From: Pseudomonas paeninsulae
Lineage (GTDB): Bacteria > Pseudomonadota > Gammaproteobacteria > Pseudomonadales > Pseudomonadaceae
Reading direction: 5' to 3'
NCBI RefSeq assembly: GCF_035621475.1
Contig: NZ_CP141799.1
Span: 1,786,501 to 1,850,500 of the forward strand
DNA: 64,000 bases
Part shown: in pieces, positions 34,509-44,183 of the stretch
How the letters are laid out: every line of letters starts with the position of its first letter
Position numbering within the stretch: position 1 is the first letter of the stretch
The notes under the pieces: generated by a model
What the model was told of the DNA's origin: nothing
The model's database searches: none
Seen by the model: the letters and a program-made list of their open reading frames with translations, nothing else
Program-made: the position numbers and the translations under genes

Positions 34509-35621
34509 ATGGTGGTCAAGGTGTTGGTGGTGGACGATTCCGGCTTTTTTCGGCGGCGCGTTTCGGAAATTCTCTCTGCCGATCCGAATATCCAGGTGGT
34601 AGGTACGGCGACCAATGGCCGCGAAGCCATCGATCAAGCGTTGGCACTCAAGCCCGATGTGATCACCATGGACTACGAGATGCCGATGATGGACGGCATC
34701 ACCGCCGTACGAAACATCATGCAGCGCTGTCCGACCCCGGTGTTGATGTTTTCCTCGCTGACCCACGAAGGCGCGCGCGTCACCCTGGATGCGCTGGATG
34801 CCGGGGCGGTGGATTTTCTGCCGAAGAACTTCGAAGACATTTCGCGTAACCCCGAGAAGGTCAGGCAACTGCTCTGCGAGAAGGTGCACAGCATTGCCCG
34901 CAGCAATCGCCGCGGCCTTGTCGCGGCGCCGGCGCCGAGTGTCAGCACGCTGGGAAAGCCGGCAGCGCGCAGTAGCCTCGGTCGTTCTGGCGTCAGCACC
35001 CCCGTGCCTGCGCCAGCCTCCGCGCCGGTTACTGCGCGCGCGAGTGCGCCCAAGCGCAAGTCCTACAAGCTGGTGGCCATCGGCACCTCGACCGGGGGGC
35101 CGGTGGCTCTGCAGCGTGTGCTGACCCAGTTGCCGGCCAATTTTCCGGCGCCGCTGGTGCTGATCCAGCACATGCCCGCGGCTTTCACCAAGGCATTTGC
35201 CGAACGTCTGGACAAACTGTGCCGGATCAACGTCAAGGAAGCCGAGGATGGCGATCTGTTGCGTCCGGGGTTGGCGCTGCTGGCTCCGGGCGGCAAGCAG
35301 ATGATGATCGACGGTCGCGGCGCTGTGAGGATTCTGCCGGGCGATGAGCGCCTGAACTACAAACCCTGTGTCGACATTACCTTCGGCTCGGCGGCCAAGT
35401 CTTTTCACGACAAGGTGCTGGCGGTGGTATTGACCGGCATGGGAGCCGATGGGCGCGAGGGCGCGCGCCTGCTCAAACAGGAGGGTAGTCACGTGTGGGC
35501 GCAGGATGAGGCCAGCTGCGTGATCTATGGCATGCCGATGGCGGTGGTCAAGGCCAATCTGGTGGACGCCATCTATAGCCTCGATGACATCGGTCGGCAC
35601 TTGGCAGAGGCCTGCGTGTAA
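34509..35621 (+). CDS. cheB: Chemoreceptor methylesterase/glutaminase CheB
   Basis: 370 residues. The receiver domain has D10, phospho-site D55 ([13 protein letters not shown]) and K103-region LPKNF. A Ser/Ala/Pro linker runs to about residue 175. The methylesterase domain contains the catalytic triad motifs [10 protein letters not shown] (Ser), LIQHMPAAF (His) and LTGMGADG (Asp). It demethylates receptors for adaptation. The stop overlaps the motC start. Confidence 0.97.
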   Translation: MVVKVLVVDDSGFFRRRVSEILSADPNIQVVGTATNGREAIDQALALKPDVITMDYEMPMMDGITAVRNIMQRCPTPVLMFSSLTHEGARVTLDALDAGAVDFLPKNFEDISRNPEKVRQLLCEKVHSIARSNRRGLVAAPAPSVSTLGKPAARSSLGRSGVSTPVPAPASAPVTARASAPKRKSYKLVAIGTSTGGPVALQRVLTQLPANFPAPLVLIQHMPAAFTKAFAERLDKLCRINVKEAEDGDLLRPGLALLAPGGKQMMIDGRGAVRILPGDERLNYKPCVDITFGSAAKSFHDKVLAVVLTGMGADGREGARLLKQEGSHVWAQDEASCVIYGMPMAVVKANLVDAIYSLDDIGRHLAEACV

Positions 35622-36361
35622 TGGATGTGCTGAGCCTGATAGGGGTCATCCTGGCGTTCGTCGCCATTCTGGGTGGCAACTATCTGGAGGGTGGTCATGC
35701 TGCGGCGCTGCTCAATGGTCCGGCGGCGTTGATCGTGATTGGCGGCACCCTGGGCGCGGCGTTCCTGCAGGCGCCGGTCAGTGTGTTCAAGCGCGCCTTG
35801 GTGATTCTGCGCTGGATTTTTTTTCCGCCGCGCATCGATCTGGTCGGCGGCATCGAGCATGTCGTCGGCTGGAGCATGACCGCACGCAAGGAAGGCCTGC
35901 TCGGCCTTGAGGCGATGGCCGATACCGAGACCGATCCTTTTGCGCGCAAGGGCTTGCAGTTACTGGTCGATGGTGCCGAACCCGAAGCCATTCGCAGCAT
36001 CCTCGAGGTCGATTTGTACACCCAGGAAGGCCGCGATATCCAGGCCGCCAAGGTCTATGAAAGCATGGGCGGTTACGCCCCGACGATCGGCATCATTGGT
36101 GCGGTGATGGGGTTGATCCATGTGATGGGCAATCTGGCTGATCCGAGCAAGCTCGGCAACGGCATTGCCGTGGCCTTTGTCGCCACCATCTACGGGGTCG
36201 GTTTTGCCAACCTGCTACTGCTGCCCATTGGCAACAAGCTCAAGGCCGTCGCCCAGCGTCAGTCGCGCTACCGCGAGATGTTGCTGGAGGGCATTCTGTC
36301 GATCGCCGAAGGCGAAAATCCGCGCTCTATTGAATTGAAGCTGCAAGGCTTCATGGAATAG
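35621..36361 (+). CDS. motC: Flagellar stator protein MotC (MotA family)
   Basis: 246 residues with four membrane helices. This is the second stator system of pseudomonads, required with MotD for swarming and high torque. The conserved cytoplasmic loop and helices 3-4 (GGYAPTIGIIGAVMGLIHVM, AFVATIYGVGFANLLLLPIG) are present. It starts at the last base of the cheB stop (TAATG) and ends two bases before motD. Confidence 0.95.
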   Translation: MDVLSLIGVILAFVAILGGNYLEGGHAAALLNGPAALIVIGGTLGAAFLQAPVSVFKRALVILRWIFFPPRIDLVGGIEHVVGWSMTARKEGLLGLEAMADTETDPFARKGLQLLVDGAEPEAIRSILEVDLYTQEGRDIQAAKVYESMGGYAPTIGIIGAVMGLIHVMGNLADPSKLGNGIAVAFVATIYGVGFANLLLLPIGNKLKAVAQRQSRYREMLLEGILSIAEGENPRSIELKLQGFME

Positions 36362-36363
36362 CC

Positions 36364-37236
36364 ATGGCTCGTCGCAGGCACCAGGAAGAGCACGAAAACC
36401 ATGAACGTTGGCTGGTCTCCTATGCCGACTTCATTACCCTGTTGTTTGCCTTTTTTGTGGTGATGTACTCGATGTCCTCGGTCAATGAGGGCAAGTACAA
36501 GATTCTCTCGGACAGCCTGACCGGGGTGTTCAACCAGCCCGACCGTGCGATCAAGCCTATTCCTGTGGGCGACCTGCGTCCGCGGACCACCGAGCCGGAT
36601 CGCGCGCTGGTCGATGAGGACGAGCAGGCCAGCCAGCCTGTGGACTCCCTGCAGAGCATTGCCGACAGCATGCGCCAGGCGTTTGCCGGGTTGATCGACT
36701 CCAAGCAGTTGAAGGTGAGCGGCAACGAGTTGTGGATCGAGATCGAGCTCAGCTCCAGCCTGTTGTTCCCCAGTGGCGATGCCTTGCCGAACAATGCGGC
36801 ATTCGATCTGATCGAGAAGATTGCCAAAATTTTGGCGCCTTATGAGAATCCGGTGCATGTCGAAGGGTTTACCGACAACCTGCCGATCAAGACCCCGCAG
36901 TATCCAACCAACTGGGAGTTGTCTGCCGCCCGCGCAGCCAGCATCGTGCGCATGCTCGCCATGGATGGGGTCAATCCCAGACGCTTGGCATCAGTGGGCT
37001 ATGGTGAATTTCAGCCGGTGGCGGATAACGCGACGGCCGATGGTCGGGCGCGTAATCGGCGGGTGGTGTTGGTGGTGTCGCGCAACCTTGATGTGCGCCG
37101 CAGCGTGAGCGGTGTCGGCAGCGCCAATGCACGCCCCGATAGCGCCTTACGGCGGGCTGGCACACAACCTGCAGCACCAGCTGCAATGCAGGCCCCGTCA
37201 GCGGGTGCCGTCAATCCCCCGTCGTTTGCCCAATAG
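36364..37236 (+). CDS. motD: Flagellar stator protein MotD (MotB family)
   Basis: 290 residues. A single membrane helix (about 17-38) follows a charged N-terminus. The proton-binding Asp is D22 in WLVSYADFITLLFAFFV. The plug region follows. The OmpA-type peptidoglycan-binding domain (about 150-240) has VEGFTDNLPI and RARNRRVVLVV. The C-terminal tail is Ala/Pro-rich and variable. It partners MotC. Confidence 0.95.
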   Translation: MARRRHQEEHENHERWLVSYADFITLLFAFFVVMYSMSSVNEGKYKILSDSLTGVFNQPDRAIKPIPVGDLRPRTTEPDRALVDEDEQASQPVDSLQSIADSMRQAFAGLIDSKQLKVSGNELWIEIELSSSLLFPSGDALPNNAAFDLIEKIAKILAPYENPVHVEGFTDNLPIKTPQYPTNWELSAARAASIVRMLAMDGVNPRRLASVGYGEFQPVADNATADGRARNRRVVLVVSRNLDVRRSVSGVGSANARPDSALRRAGTQPAAPAAMQAPSAGAVNPPSFAQ

Positions 37237-37287
37237 GGCAGCGCCTGTTCTCGGTAGGGTCTGGATCATGCCGAGAGGACAAACAAG

Positions 37288-38076
37288 ATGAGAGTCTGGG
37301 CTGTAGCCAATCAAAAGGGTGGTGTTGGCAAAACCACTACCGCCATCGCCTTGGCCGGCCTGCTGGCCGATGCCGGTAAGCGCGTGGTCGTGGTCGATCT
37401 CGATCCCCATGGGTCGATGACCAGCTATTTCGGCCACGACCCGGATGCGTTGGAACACAGCGGTTTCGACCTGTTCCTGCATCAGGGCGTGGTGCCCCAG
37501 GGGTTGCCTGAACAATTGCTTCTACCGACCAGTCACGAACGCATAGCACTGTTGCCCTCGAGTACCGCCTTGGCCACGCTCGAGCGCCAGTCGCCGGGGC
37601 AGAGCGGCTTGGGCCTAGTCATCGCCAAGAGCCTGGCGCAGCTCTGGCAGGGTTACGACCATGCGGTGATCGACAGTCCACCGTTGCTCGGTGTGCTGAT
37701 GGTCAATGCGTTGGCGGCCAGCCAGCATCTGGTGATCCCGGTGCAGACCGAGTTTCTCGCGGTCAAGGGTCTGGAACGCATGGTCAGCACCTTGGCGATG
37801 ATCAACCGATCGCGCAAACAGGCGTTGCCCTACAGCATAGTGCCGACCCTGTTCGACCGGCGTACCCAGGCCTCGCTGAGCACCTTGCGCATGCTGCGCG
37901 ACAGCTACCCCGAACACCTGTGGCCCGCTTATATTCCGATCGACACGCGCTTGCGCGATGCCAGTCGCGCAGGCCGCACACCCTCGCAGTTCGACCCCAA
38001 AAGCCGCGGTGTACTGGCCTATCGGGCGCTGCTCAAGCACCTGTTGACGCAGCAGTTGGCCGCGCAGGTGGCTTGA
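37288..38076 (+). CDS. parC: ParA-like ATPase for polar chemotaxis arrays (ParC type)
   Basis: 262 residues. MinD/ParA family with deviant Walker A NQKGGVGKTTTAIALAG at about residues 8-24, VVDLDPHGSMTSYFG, and HAVIDSPPLLGVLMVNAL. Between motD and a CheW-domain gene it matches the ParC-ParP pair that positions chemotaxis arrays at the pole in Vibrio and Pseudomonas. The name parC is by analogy with Vibrio and has nothing to do with topoisomerase IV. Confidence 0.85.
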   Translation: MRVWAVANQKGGVGKTTTAIALAGLLADAGKRVVVVDLDPHGSMTSYFGHDPDALEHSGFDLFLHQGVVPQGLPEQLLLPTSHERIALLPSSTALATLERQSPGQSGLGLVIAKSLAQLWQGYDHAVIDSPPLLGVLMVNALAASQHLVIPVQTEFLAVKGLERMVSTLAMINRSRKQALPYSIVPTLFDRRTQASLSTLRMLRDSYPEHLWPAYIPIDTRLRDASRAGRTPSQFDPKSRGVLAYRALLKHLLTQQLAAQVA

Positions 38077-38104
38077 GATGACGGGTTATGTTGAGCCGAA
38101 GCGT

Positions 38105-38132
38105 TCAAGTATGCCGCCACTGCGGCCGATAG
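38105..38132 (+). promoter_or_regulatory. Candidate sigma-28 promoter before parP
   Basis: TCAAGT (38105-38110), 14 bases, GCCGATAG (38125-38132), in the short gap between parC and parP. The -10 matches the FliA consensus at 7 of 8. The -35 (CAAG with 15 bases to the -10) is the TCAAG form described for pseudomonads. It could give parP-cheW extra late expression. Confidence 0.45.
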
Positions 38133-38163
38133 GTTGTACAGGTAATTTTTGCGGATTCCATCT

Positions 38164-38967
38164 ATGAGCCGTCCCGTCGCCACCGCCACGCGTCCCCAGT
38201 TGGCCTTGCAGTCCTATCTGGACAGCTTGTTGCAGGAAGCTGCAGTCGAGTTGGCCGAGAGTAGCAGCCTCGACGATTTCGCGGCTGCGGTGTTGGAGGA
38301 GCAGGTGCGCGATGCCGGCCTGCTGTGCGCGGCCCCCGTGCAGGCGCTGGCTGAACCAGCGCCGGTTGTCTTGCCGATGATCGAATCGACACCTGCTGTG
38401 GTCGCTCAGCCGGTGTTTGTTGAGTCGGTGATCGACGTCCATCTGCCCGCTGCAACCCTGAATCTGTTGCCCAGCTTGCAGCCGGGTGAGCGGCCAGCAT
38501 GGGCACAAGAGCCGTTCGAATGCCTGTTGTTCGACGTCGCCGGCTTGACCCTGGCCGTGCCGCTGGTGTGCCTGGGTTCGATATTTCCGCTGGCAGGGCA
38601 GGAATTGACGCCATTATTTGGCCAGCCGGACTGGTTTCTCGGCATACTGCCGTGCCAGGCCGGTAACCTGAAAGTCCTGGACACCGCACGCTGGGTGATG
38701 CCTGACCGTTACCGCGATGACTTTCGCCAGGGTTTGCAGTATGTGATTTCCGTCGAAGGCTATGAATGGGGCCTGGCGGTGCATCAGGTCAGCCGTTCGA
38801 TTCGCCTGGACCCAAATGAGATCAAGTGGCGCTCTCAGCGCACGTTGCGACCCTGGCTGGCCGGCACCGTGATTGAGCATATGTGCGCCTTGCTGGATGT
38901 GGCGGCCTTGGCCGAGTTGATTGCCAGTGGCGCGGCCAAGCGCATGGTCAATGGCCAGATTCACTGA
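38164..38967 (+). CDS. parP: CheW-domain coupling protein, ParP type
   Basis: 267 residues. An N-terminal part of about 110 residues, rich in Ala/Pro/Val and acidic, precedes a CheW-like SH3-pair domain (about 115-260, beginning FECLLFDVAGLTLAVPLVCL). In Vibrio ParP binds ParC and CheA through such a domain and recruits signalling arrays to the pole. The ribosome site is weak; ATG 38164 fits the conserved length, while a TTG at 38149 is an alternative. Confidence 0.85.
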   Translation: MSRPVATATRPQLALQSYLDSLLQEAAVELAESSSLDDFAAAVLEEQVRDAGLLCAAPVQALAEPAPVVLPMIESTPAVVAQPVFVESVIDVHLPAATLNLLPSLQPGERPAWAQEPFECLLFDVAGLTLAVPLVCLGSIFPLAGQELTPLFGQPDWFLGILPCQAGNLKVLDTARWVMPDRYRDDFRQGLQYVISVEGYEWGLAVHQVSRSIRLDPNEIKWRSQRTLRPWLAGTVIEHMCALLDVAALAELIASGAAKRMVNGQIH

Positions 38968-39069
38968 TTGAGAAATGCTAGGCTCGCCATTGCGGCGGGT
39001 CTGACGAATGATGACCAGCGGTTTGAACCGCGCACGCCGCACAGTGCGGCTTACGACGAGGCTAGGGAT

Positions 39070-39549
39070 ATGAAGAAGAATTCTGCACAGGGCGCTGAAG
39101 ATCCCATCCTGCAATGGGTGACCTTCCACCTGGACAATGAAACCTACGGCATCAATGTGATGCAGGTTCAGGAAGTGCTGCGCTACACCGAGATCGCTCC
39201 GGTGCCGGGTGCGCCGAGCTATGTGCTGGGCATCATCAATCTGCGTGGCAATGTGGTGACGGTGATCGACACCCGCCAACGCTTCGGCCTGGATTCGGTA
39301 CCGGTCACCGACAATACCCGCATCGTGATCATCGAGGCGGACAAGCAAGTGGTCGGCATCATGGTCGACAGCGTGGCTGAGGTGGTCTATCTGCGTCAGT
39401 CCGAGGTGGAAACCGCGCCGAATGTCGGCAACGACGAGTCGGCCAAGTTCATCCAGGGCGTGTGCAACAAGAACGGCGAGCTGCTGATTCTGGTCGAGCT
39501 GGACAAGATGATGAGCGAAGAAGAGTGGTCCGAGCTGGAGAGTATCTAA
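39070..39549 (+). CDS. cheW: Chemotaxis coupling protein CheW
   Basis: 159 residues. Links receptors to CheA. The CheW fold starts ILQWVTFHLDNETYGINVMQ; APSYVLGIINLRGNVVTVID and GIMVDSVAEVVYL are family signatures. The true start is ATG 39070 after CTAGGG; the frame upstream is not conserved. DUF2802 follows after three bases. Confidence 0.96.
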   Translation: MKKNSAQGAEDPILQWVTFHLDNETYGINVMQVQEVLRYTEIAPVPGAPSYVLGIINLRGNVVTVIDTRQRFGLDSVPVTDNTRIVIIEADKQVVGIMVDSVAEVVYLRQSEVETAPNVGNDESAKFIQGVCNKNGELLILVELDKMMSEEEWSELESI

Positions 39550-39552
39550 CTA

Positions 39553-39948
39553 ATGCTTGAGATCGCGCTAATCCTGCTCGGGCTGGTGTGCCTCGGGCTG
39601 GTTGGCACCTGCGTCTGGCTGATCATGCAGCAGCGCCATCTGGCATCGCTGCAGGCCGAGCGGGATGCGGCGCGCGATCTGCGGATCAAGGAGTTAAGTA
39701 AACGCCTGGATATCTATCTGGCAGGCAGTGTGCGCATGGGTGAAGAACTGCACGAGCTGCGGCAGATCGTTGCGCCACTGCCGGACAAGCTCAGCCAGAT
39801 CGAGCAGCGTGACCCGAGCAGTCTGTCGTTCACCCAGGCCGCGCGCCTGGTCGGCCTGGGGGCCAGCGTCGATGACCTGACCCAGTCCTGTGGGCTGAGC
39901 AAGGCCGAGGCGGAGCTGATCAGCAAGCTCAATCAGCCCAAGCGCTGA
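39553..39948 (+). CDS. DUF2802 membrane protein at the end of the chemotaxis operon
   Basis: 131 residues. One membrane helix (about 4-25) is followed by a coiled-coil stretch (about 28-75) and a C-terminal helix-turn-helix-like region (QAARLVGLGASVDDLTQSCGLSKAEAELI, about 96-124). The gene lies three bases after cheW and is conserved at this position in pseudomonads. Function is unknown. The membrane anchor plus a DNA-binding-like tail suggests a structural or regulatory link to the pole, but that is speculation. Confidence 0.8.
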   Translation: MLEIALILLGLVCLGLVGTCVWLIMQQRHLASLQAERDAARDLRIKELSKRLDIYLAGSVRMGEELHELRQIVAPLPDKLSQIEQRDPSSLSFTQAARLVGLGASVDDLTQSCGLSKAEAELISKLNQPKR

Positions 39949-40037
39949 GCAAAACCGCCTACTGCCAAGGCCTGGCGACGGCATTCGCTGTTTTCCCAGA
40001 CTCTGAATCCTTGCCATCTGCAGCCTGGCTCTGCTCT

Positions 40038-40364
40038 TCAGCGTGGCGGGCCGTCGAGCAGCGGTAGTGGCGGGGTGATGTCATTGTCACGCTGGAAACC
40101 CGGTGGGCACTTGCCCTTCAAGTGCCAGGCAAACGCGATGATCTCGGCAATGCAGCGATACAGTTGCTCGGGGATCGCCTCGCCCAGTTCCAGGCGTGCC
40201 AGCAGGCGCACCAGGTCGGCATTCTCGTAGATGGGCACTTCATATTCGCGGGCGATGGCGAGAATCGCTTCGGCCAACTCGTCATCGCCCTTGGCGCTGA
40301 GGTTGGGGGCGTTTTGCCCGTCATAGGTCAGGGCAATGGCTTGGCGCGGTGCGGTTTTTTTCAT
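40038..40364 (-). CDS. Stand-alone FlhB C-terminal domain protein
   Basis: 108 residues. It aligns with the part of FlhB after the cleavage site: NAPNLSAKGDDELAEAI matches NAPVLLAKGGDFTALKI of FlhB. EVPIYENADLVRLLARLELGE matches the following helix, and IPEQLYRCIAEIIAFAW matches IPAGLYLAVAQVLAYVY. The NPTH motif and membrane helices are absent. Its start overlaps the stop of the FliK-like gene by 4 bases. In Salmonella and Bacillus similar solitary domains can partly replace the FlhB fragment; the role here is unknown. Confidence 0.85.
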   Translation of the reverse strand: MKKTAPRQAIALTYDGQNAPNLSAKGDDELAEAILAIAREYEVPIYENADLVRLLARLELGEAIPEQLYRCIAEIIAFAWHLKGKCPPGFQRDNDITPPLPLLDGPPR

Positions 40365-41905
40365 GCGGTTTCGTCAACCCAGCGTTGTTCCAGGCTGGTC
40401 CTTGGTCCCTGGGGTGGCGTGCCTTGATTACAGGCCAGTTCACCGACATTCAGGCCGGCGGCGGTCAGGCGTTCACGCAGCGTGTTCAGCTCGGCGTCGA
40501 TCAGGCTGGCGGTACGCGGGCGCTCGGCCCAGAGCTGGCTGGACAGGCTGCCACGGGCCAGTTGCGCCTGCACTTGCAGCGGCCCCAGCGGTTCCAGGTC
40601 GAAGGCCAGCTCGACCTTCCACAGCGCTTCCTTGGGTTCGTTGCCCGGCGACTTCTGCGGTTCTTCGTGCTGGATTTTTACCTGCAAGGGCACCAATTCG
40701 CGCTGGTCGCGCATGGGCAGCTCCAGTTGCCAGGTGGTCAGCAGGTTGCCGTCCGGGCCGACCTGGCTCTGCGCCAGGCTGGACAGTTGGTGGGTTTGCA
40801 GGCGCGAGACGGCGGCGGCGGCCAGTTTCAGCAGGGTTTGCAGGTCCTCTTCGCCCTCCATTGACTGCAGTAGGCGCGATGGCAGGGGAAAGCGTAATGC
40901 CTGTTGGCGTGCGCTGGATTGGCCGAGGGAGCCGAGTATGTCGCGGGCGAATGCCGGCAGCACCTGGGCCATGGCTGCGCTGGCGTTGGCCGTGGCCAGC
41001 GGTGCGCCGCTCGCCAGAGTGGGCAGCAGTTGGCTGATCAGGCGCAGCAGATTGGCTTTCATGTCCGCCGGCAGGGCATGGCCCTGGCCGCCGAGCAGTT
41101 TGCTTTCGAGGAACAGACCGCTATTTTCCATGGCCTGGCTCAGCCCTTTAGCGGTGCTGAGTTGGGTGGCATCGGGCAGGGTGTTGAACAGTTTATCGAT
41201 GCTGCTGCGCAGGCCTTCCGGCAGTGCCGTCTTGCCCCCTACGCCTTGCAGGGCCTTGAACAAGCCTTCCAATGAGCCCTGGCGGTTCTGCTGGCTGGCC
41301 AATTGCTGGCTTAACTCGAGCTGATCGAGGCGCCCGCTGAGGGGCAGGAAATTCAGGGCCTGGCTGCCTTGCACCTGAGCGCTGAGCAGGCTGCCGAGGG
41401 GCAGCGCCAGAGGGGTTTCCAGCGACAGTTTGCTGCCAGCCAGCGGGGTGTTGAGCAGGCTCACTACCACCTTGTAGAGCACCTGCTGTGTTTTGGCCTG
41501 GGTCAGCTGTTCGCGCGCCACGACCTTGCCTTGCAGCAAGGTGCCGATCGGCAGTTGTTCGAGGTCCAGGCTGGTCAGGGCTTTTTCACCGCCGGCCAGC
41601 AGGGCCACCGCCATACGACTTTCCGACAGTGCCGTGACCACCAGCGCGGTGCCTTGGGCAAGGGGGCGTGGGCTGCTCGCCTGCAGGGTTGTCTGGCGAC
41701 CATTGTCCAGCGTCAGCTTGAGCAGCAGCTGGAAGCTCTGCGCCACTTCCTTGAGGGCGACTACCTCGGCCTTGGCGGTTTCGCCGCTGGCCAGCAGGCC
41801 TTGCAGCGGCTGCAGCAGCTTTAGTGTCAGATCGCCTGCCGGCGCGCTGGCACGACTGCTCGGCGGCGTTGGCGCTATGGGGCGGGAACTGCTGATGTCG
41901 CTCAT
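40361..41905 (-). CDS. FliK-like hook-length control domain protein (second copy)
   Basis: 514 residues from the ATG at 41903-41905 (MSDISSSRPIAPTPP); a frame extension upstream overlaps the ccm promoter and is unlikely. It is Leu/Gln/Ala-rich, with a C-terminal Flg_hook-like domain (about 400-495: ELPMRDQRELVPLQVKIQHE, LGPLQVQAQLARGSLSSQLW). It differs from FliK at 18367 in length and in lacking the PAELGRLEVRI signature in canonical form. It forms a two-gene unit with the FlhB-like gene, convergent to the chemotaxis operon. It may tune export specificity. Confidence 0.8.
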   Translation of the reverse strand: MSDISSSRPIAPTPPSSRASAPAGDLTLKLLQPLQGLLASGETAKAEVVALKEVAQSFQLLLKLTLDNGRQTTLQASSPRPLAQGTALVVTALSESRMAVALLAGGEKALTSLDLEQLPIGTLLQGKVVAREQLTQAKTQQVLYKVVVSLLNTPLAGSKLSLETPLALPLGSLLSAQVQGSQALNFLPLSGRLDQLELSQQLASQQNRQGSLEGLFKALQGVGGKTALPEGLRSSIDKLFNTLPDATQLSTAKGLSQAMENSGLFLESKLLGGQGHALPADMKANLLRLISQLLPTLASGAPLATANASAAMAQVLPAFARDILGSLGQSSARQQALRFPLPSRLLQSMEGEEDLQTLLKLAAAAVSRLQTHQLSSLAQSQVGPDGNLLTTWQLELPMRDQRELVPLQVKIQHEEPQKSPGNEPKEALWKVELAFDLEPLGPLQVQAQLARGSLSSQLWAERPRTASLIDAELNTLRERLTAAGLNVGELACNQGTPPQGPRTSLEQRWVDETA

Positions 41906-41959
41906 TAGCGGGTTACACCCTGTCGAAAATGCCCACTGCGGGGGGCAGGGCATGGCATG

Positions 41960-41965
41960 TATAAT
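41960..41965 (+). promoter_or_regulatory. Possible -10 element of the ccm operon
   Basis: A perfect TATAAT 93 bases before the ccmA start, in the gap between the divergent FliK-like gene and ccmA. No good -35 is visible at 16-18 bases, so an activator may be needed or the match may be chance. Confidence 0.35.
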
Positions 41966-42057
41966 CGCGCCCCGTCCAGGTCGGCTGCGCATTTAACTTG
42001 CGTCAGTATAGCGGCCGGGACACTGCCGACTTGAACCGCTTTTTAGGTGCATATGCC

Positions 42058-42693
42058 GTGACCAGCCCTCTTCTTGAAGCCGTGGCGCTCGCTTGTGAGC
42101 GGGATTGGCGCATGCTGTTCGAGCGGCTCGACCTGCGTTTGGCGGCCGGCGAGATGTTGCAGATTGCCGGTCCCAACGGCAGCGGCAAGACCAGCCTGCT
42201 GCGTTTGCTCGCCGGGCTGATGCAGCCTACGGCCGGCGAAGTCCGCCTGAATGGTCAGCCGCTGGGCTCGCAGCGTAGCGAGCTGGCACGTAACCTGTTG
42301 TGGATTGGCCATGCCGCCGGGATCAAGGGTCTGCTCACTGCCGAAGAGAACCTGGCCTGGTTATGCGCGTTGCATCGTCCGGCCGAGCGCGCGGCGATCT
42401 GGCAGGCGCTGGAGGCCGTTGGCCTGCGCGGTTTCGAGGATGTGCCCTGTCATACCCTGTCTGCCGGCCAGCAGCGTCGTGTCGCGCTGGCCCGCTTGTA
42501 TCTGGACGGGCCGCCGTTGTGGATCCTCGATGAACCTTTCACCGCCCTCGACAAGCTCGCCGTGGCGCAACTGGAAAACCATCTGGCCTGGCACTGCGAA
42601 ATGGGCGGTCTGGTGCTGCTGACCACCCATCACACGTTGACGGTCAAACCTGCTGGTTACCGCGAGCTTGATCTGGGGCAGCGTATCCTATGA
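42058..42693 (+). CDS. ccmA: Cytochrome c maturation ABC ATPase CcmA
   Basis: 211 residues. ATPase subunit of the CcmABCD heme-handling complex that releases holo-CcmE. Walker [17 protein letters not shown], signature [14 protein letters not shown], Walker [13 protein letters not shown] and the His-loop TTHH are all present. The start is GTG 42058, with AGGTG upstream, giving [20 protein letters not shown] 42053 is out of frame. It overlaps ccmB by 4 bases. Confidence 0.96.
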   Translation: MTSPLLEAVALACERDWRMLFERLDLRLAAGEMLQIAGPNGSGKTSLLRLLAGLMQPTAGEVRLNGQPLGSQRSELARNLLWIGHAAGIKGLLTAEENLAWLCALHRPAERAAIWQALEAVGLRGFEDVPCHTLSAGQQRRVALARLYLDGPPLWILDEPFTALDKLAVAQLENHLAWHCEMGGLVLLTTHHTLTVKPAGYRELDLGQRIL

Positions 42694-43361
42694 GTAATGT
42701 GTTTAGTCTGTTGGTCGCGCGCGAAGCACGATTGTTGTTTCGCCGGCCTGCCGAGTTGGCCAATCCGCTGGTGTTCTTCGCCATTGTGATCGCCCTGTTT
42801 CCGTTGGCCGTGGGGCCGGATACCCAGCTGTTGAAAACCCTGTCCCCGGGTCTTGTGTGGGTGGCGGCATTATTGGCAGTGCTGCTCTCGCTGGATGGCT
42901 TGTTTCGCAGCGATTTTGAGGATGGCTCACTAGAGCAGTGGGTCCTTTCGCCGCACCCCCTGCCTCTTCTGGTATTGGCCAAGGTGCTGGCAAACTGGTT
43001 GCTTTCCGGCCTGGCTCTGGTGCTGCTGGCACCCTTGCTGGCCTTGATGCTCGGTTTGCCCGGGCGCTGCTTGCCGGTGCTGTTACTCTCGCTGCTGCTC
43101 GGTACGCCGGTGTTGAGCCTGCTCGGCGCGGTCGGCGCGGCACTGACGGTGGGCCTCAAGCGTGGCGGCCTGCTGTTGGCGCTGCTGATTCTGCCGCTGT
43201 ATATCCCGGTGTTAATTCTTGGCAGTGGGGCGTTGCAAGCCAGCCTGCAAGGATTGCCGGCGGTTGGCCACCTGTTGTGGCTGGCCAGCCTCACTGCATT
43301 AGCGGTGACGTTGACACCTTTTGCCATTGCCGCCGGTCTGACGATTAGCGTCGGCGAGTGA
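42690..43361 (+). CDS. ccmB: Heme exporter membrane protein CcmB
   Basis: 223 residues with six predicted membrane helices. Permease partner of CcmA. The N-terminus [20 protein letters not shown] and [17 protein letters not shown] are family signatures. It starts within the ccmA stop. Confidence 0.96.
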   Translation: MSNVFSLLVAREARLLFRRPAELANPLVFFAIVIALFPLAVGPDTQLLKTLSPGLVWVAALLAVLLSLDGLFRSDFEDGSLEQWVLSPHPLPLLVLAKVLANWLLSGLALVLLAPLLALMLGLPGRCLPVLLLSLLLGTPVLSLLGAVGAALTVGLKRGGLLLALLILPLYIPVLILGSGALQASLQGLPAVGHLLWLASLTALAVTLTPFAIAAGLTISVGE

Positions 43362-43415
43362 TCTACAACCGTGCTACCGAGGACGGCCAATGCGCGGCCA
43401 TTACCTCGGAGAATG

Positions 43416-44183
43416 ATGAGTGATCTGATGAACTGGACGTGGTTTCACAAGCTGGGCTCGCCCAAGTGGTTTTACCATATCAGCGGGCGTTTGCTGCCCT
43501 GGCTGAGTGCGGCTGCCGTAGTCTTACTGGCGGTGGGGCTGGTCTGGAGCCTGGCGTTTGCACCGCCGGACTACCAGCAGGGCAACAGCTTCCGCATCAT
43601 CTATATCCATGTCCCTGCTGCATTTCTGGCCCAGTCGGTCTACGTCATGCTGGCGGTGGCAGGGGTGGTCGGCCTTGTATGGAAAATGAAGCTCGCCGAT
43701 GTCGCGGTGCAACAGGCCGCGCCGATCGGTGCCTGGATGACTGTGATCGCATTGGTGACTGGTGCCATCTGGGGCAAGCCGACCTGGGGCGCTTACTGGG
43801 TCTGGGATGCGCGCCTGACCTCGATGCTGATCCTGCTGTTTCTGTATTTTGGCGTGATCGCCCTCGGCCAGGCCATCACCAACCGTGACAGCGCGGCCAA
43901 GGCTTGCGCGGTCTTGGCCATCGTCGGGGTGATCAACATCCCGATCATCAAATACTCGGTGGAGTGGTGGAACACCCTGCACCAACCCGCCACTTTCAGC
44001 GTGATCGAGAAACCGGCCATGCCGCTGGAAATGTGGCTGCCACTGCTGATCATGGTGCTTGGCTTCTACTGTTTTTTCGCTGCCGTATTGTTGCTGCGCA
44101 TGCGTCTTGAGGTACTCAAGCGTGAGGCACGCAGCAGTTGGGCCAAGGCTGAGGTCAAAGCTCAGGTGGAGAAAGGTCTATGA
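43416..44183 (+). CDS. ccmC: Heme-handling protein CcmC
   Basis: 255 residues with six membrane helices. It presents heme to CcmE. The tryptophan-rich WWD motif region reads [20 protein letters not shown], flanked by conserved His ([24 protein letters not shown]). ATG 43416 has GGAG four bases upstream; ATG 43413 is adjacent. The frame runs upstream into non-conserved sequence. It overlaps ccmD by 4 bases. Confidence 0.96.
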   Translation: MSDLMNWTWFHKLGSPKWFYHISGRLLPWLSAAAVVLLAVGLVWSLAFAPPDYQQGNSFRIIYIHVPAAFLAQSVYVMLAVAGVVGLVWKMKLADVAVQQAAPIGAWMTVIALVTGAIWGKPTWGAYWVWDARLTSMLILLFLYFGVIALGQAITNRDSAAKACAVLAIVGVINIPIIKYSVEWWNTLHQPATFSVIEKPAMPLEMWLPLLIMVLGFYCFFAAVLLLRMRLEVLKREARSSWAKAEVKAQVEKGL

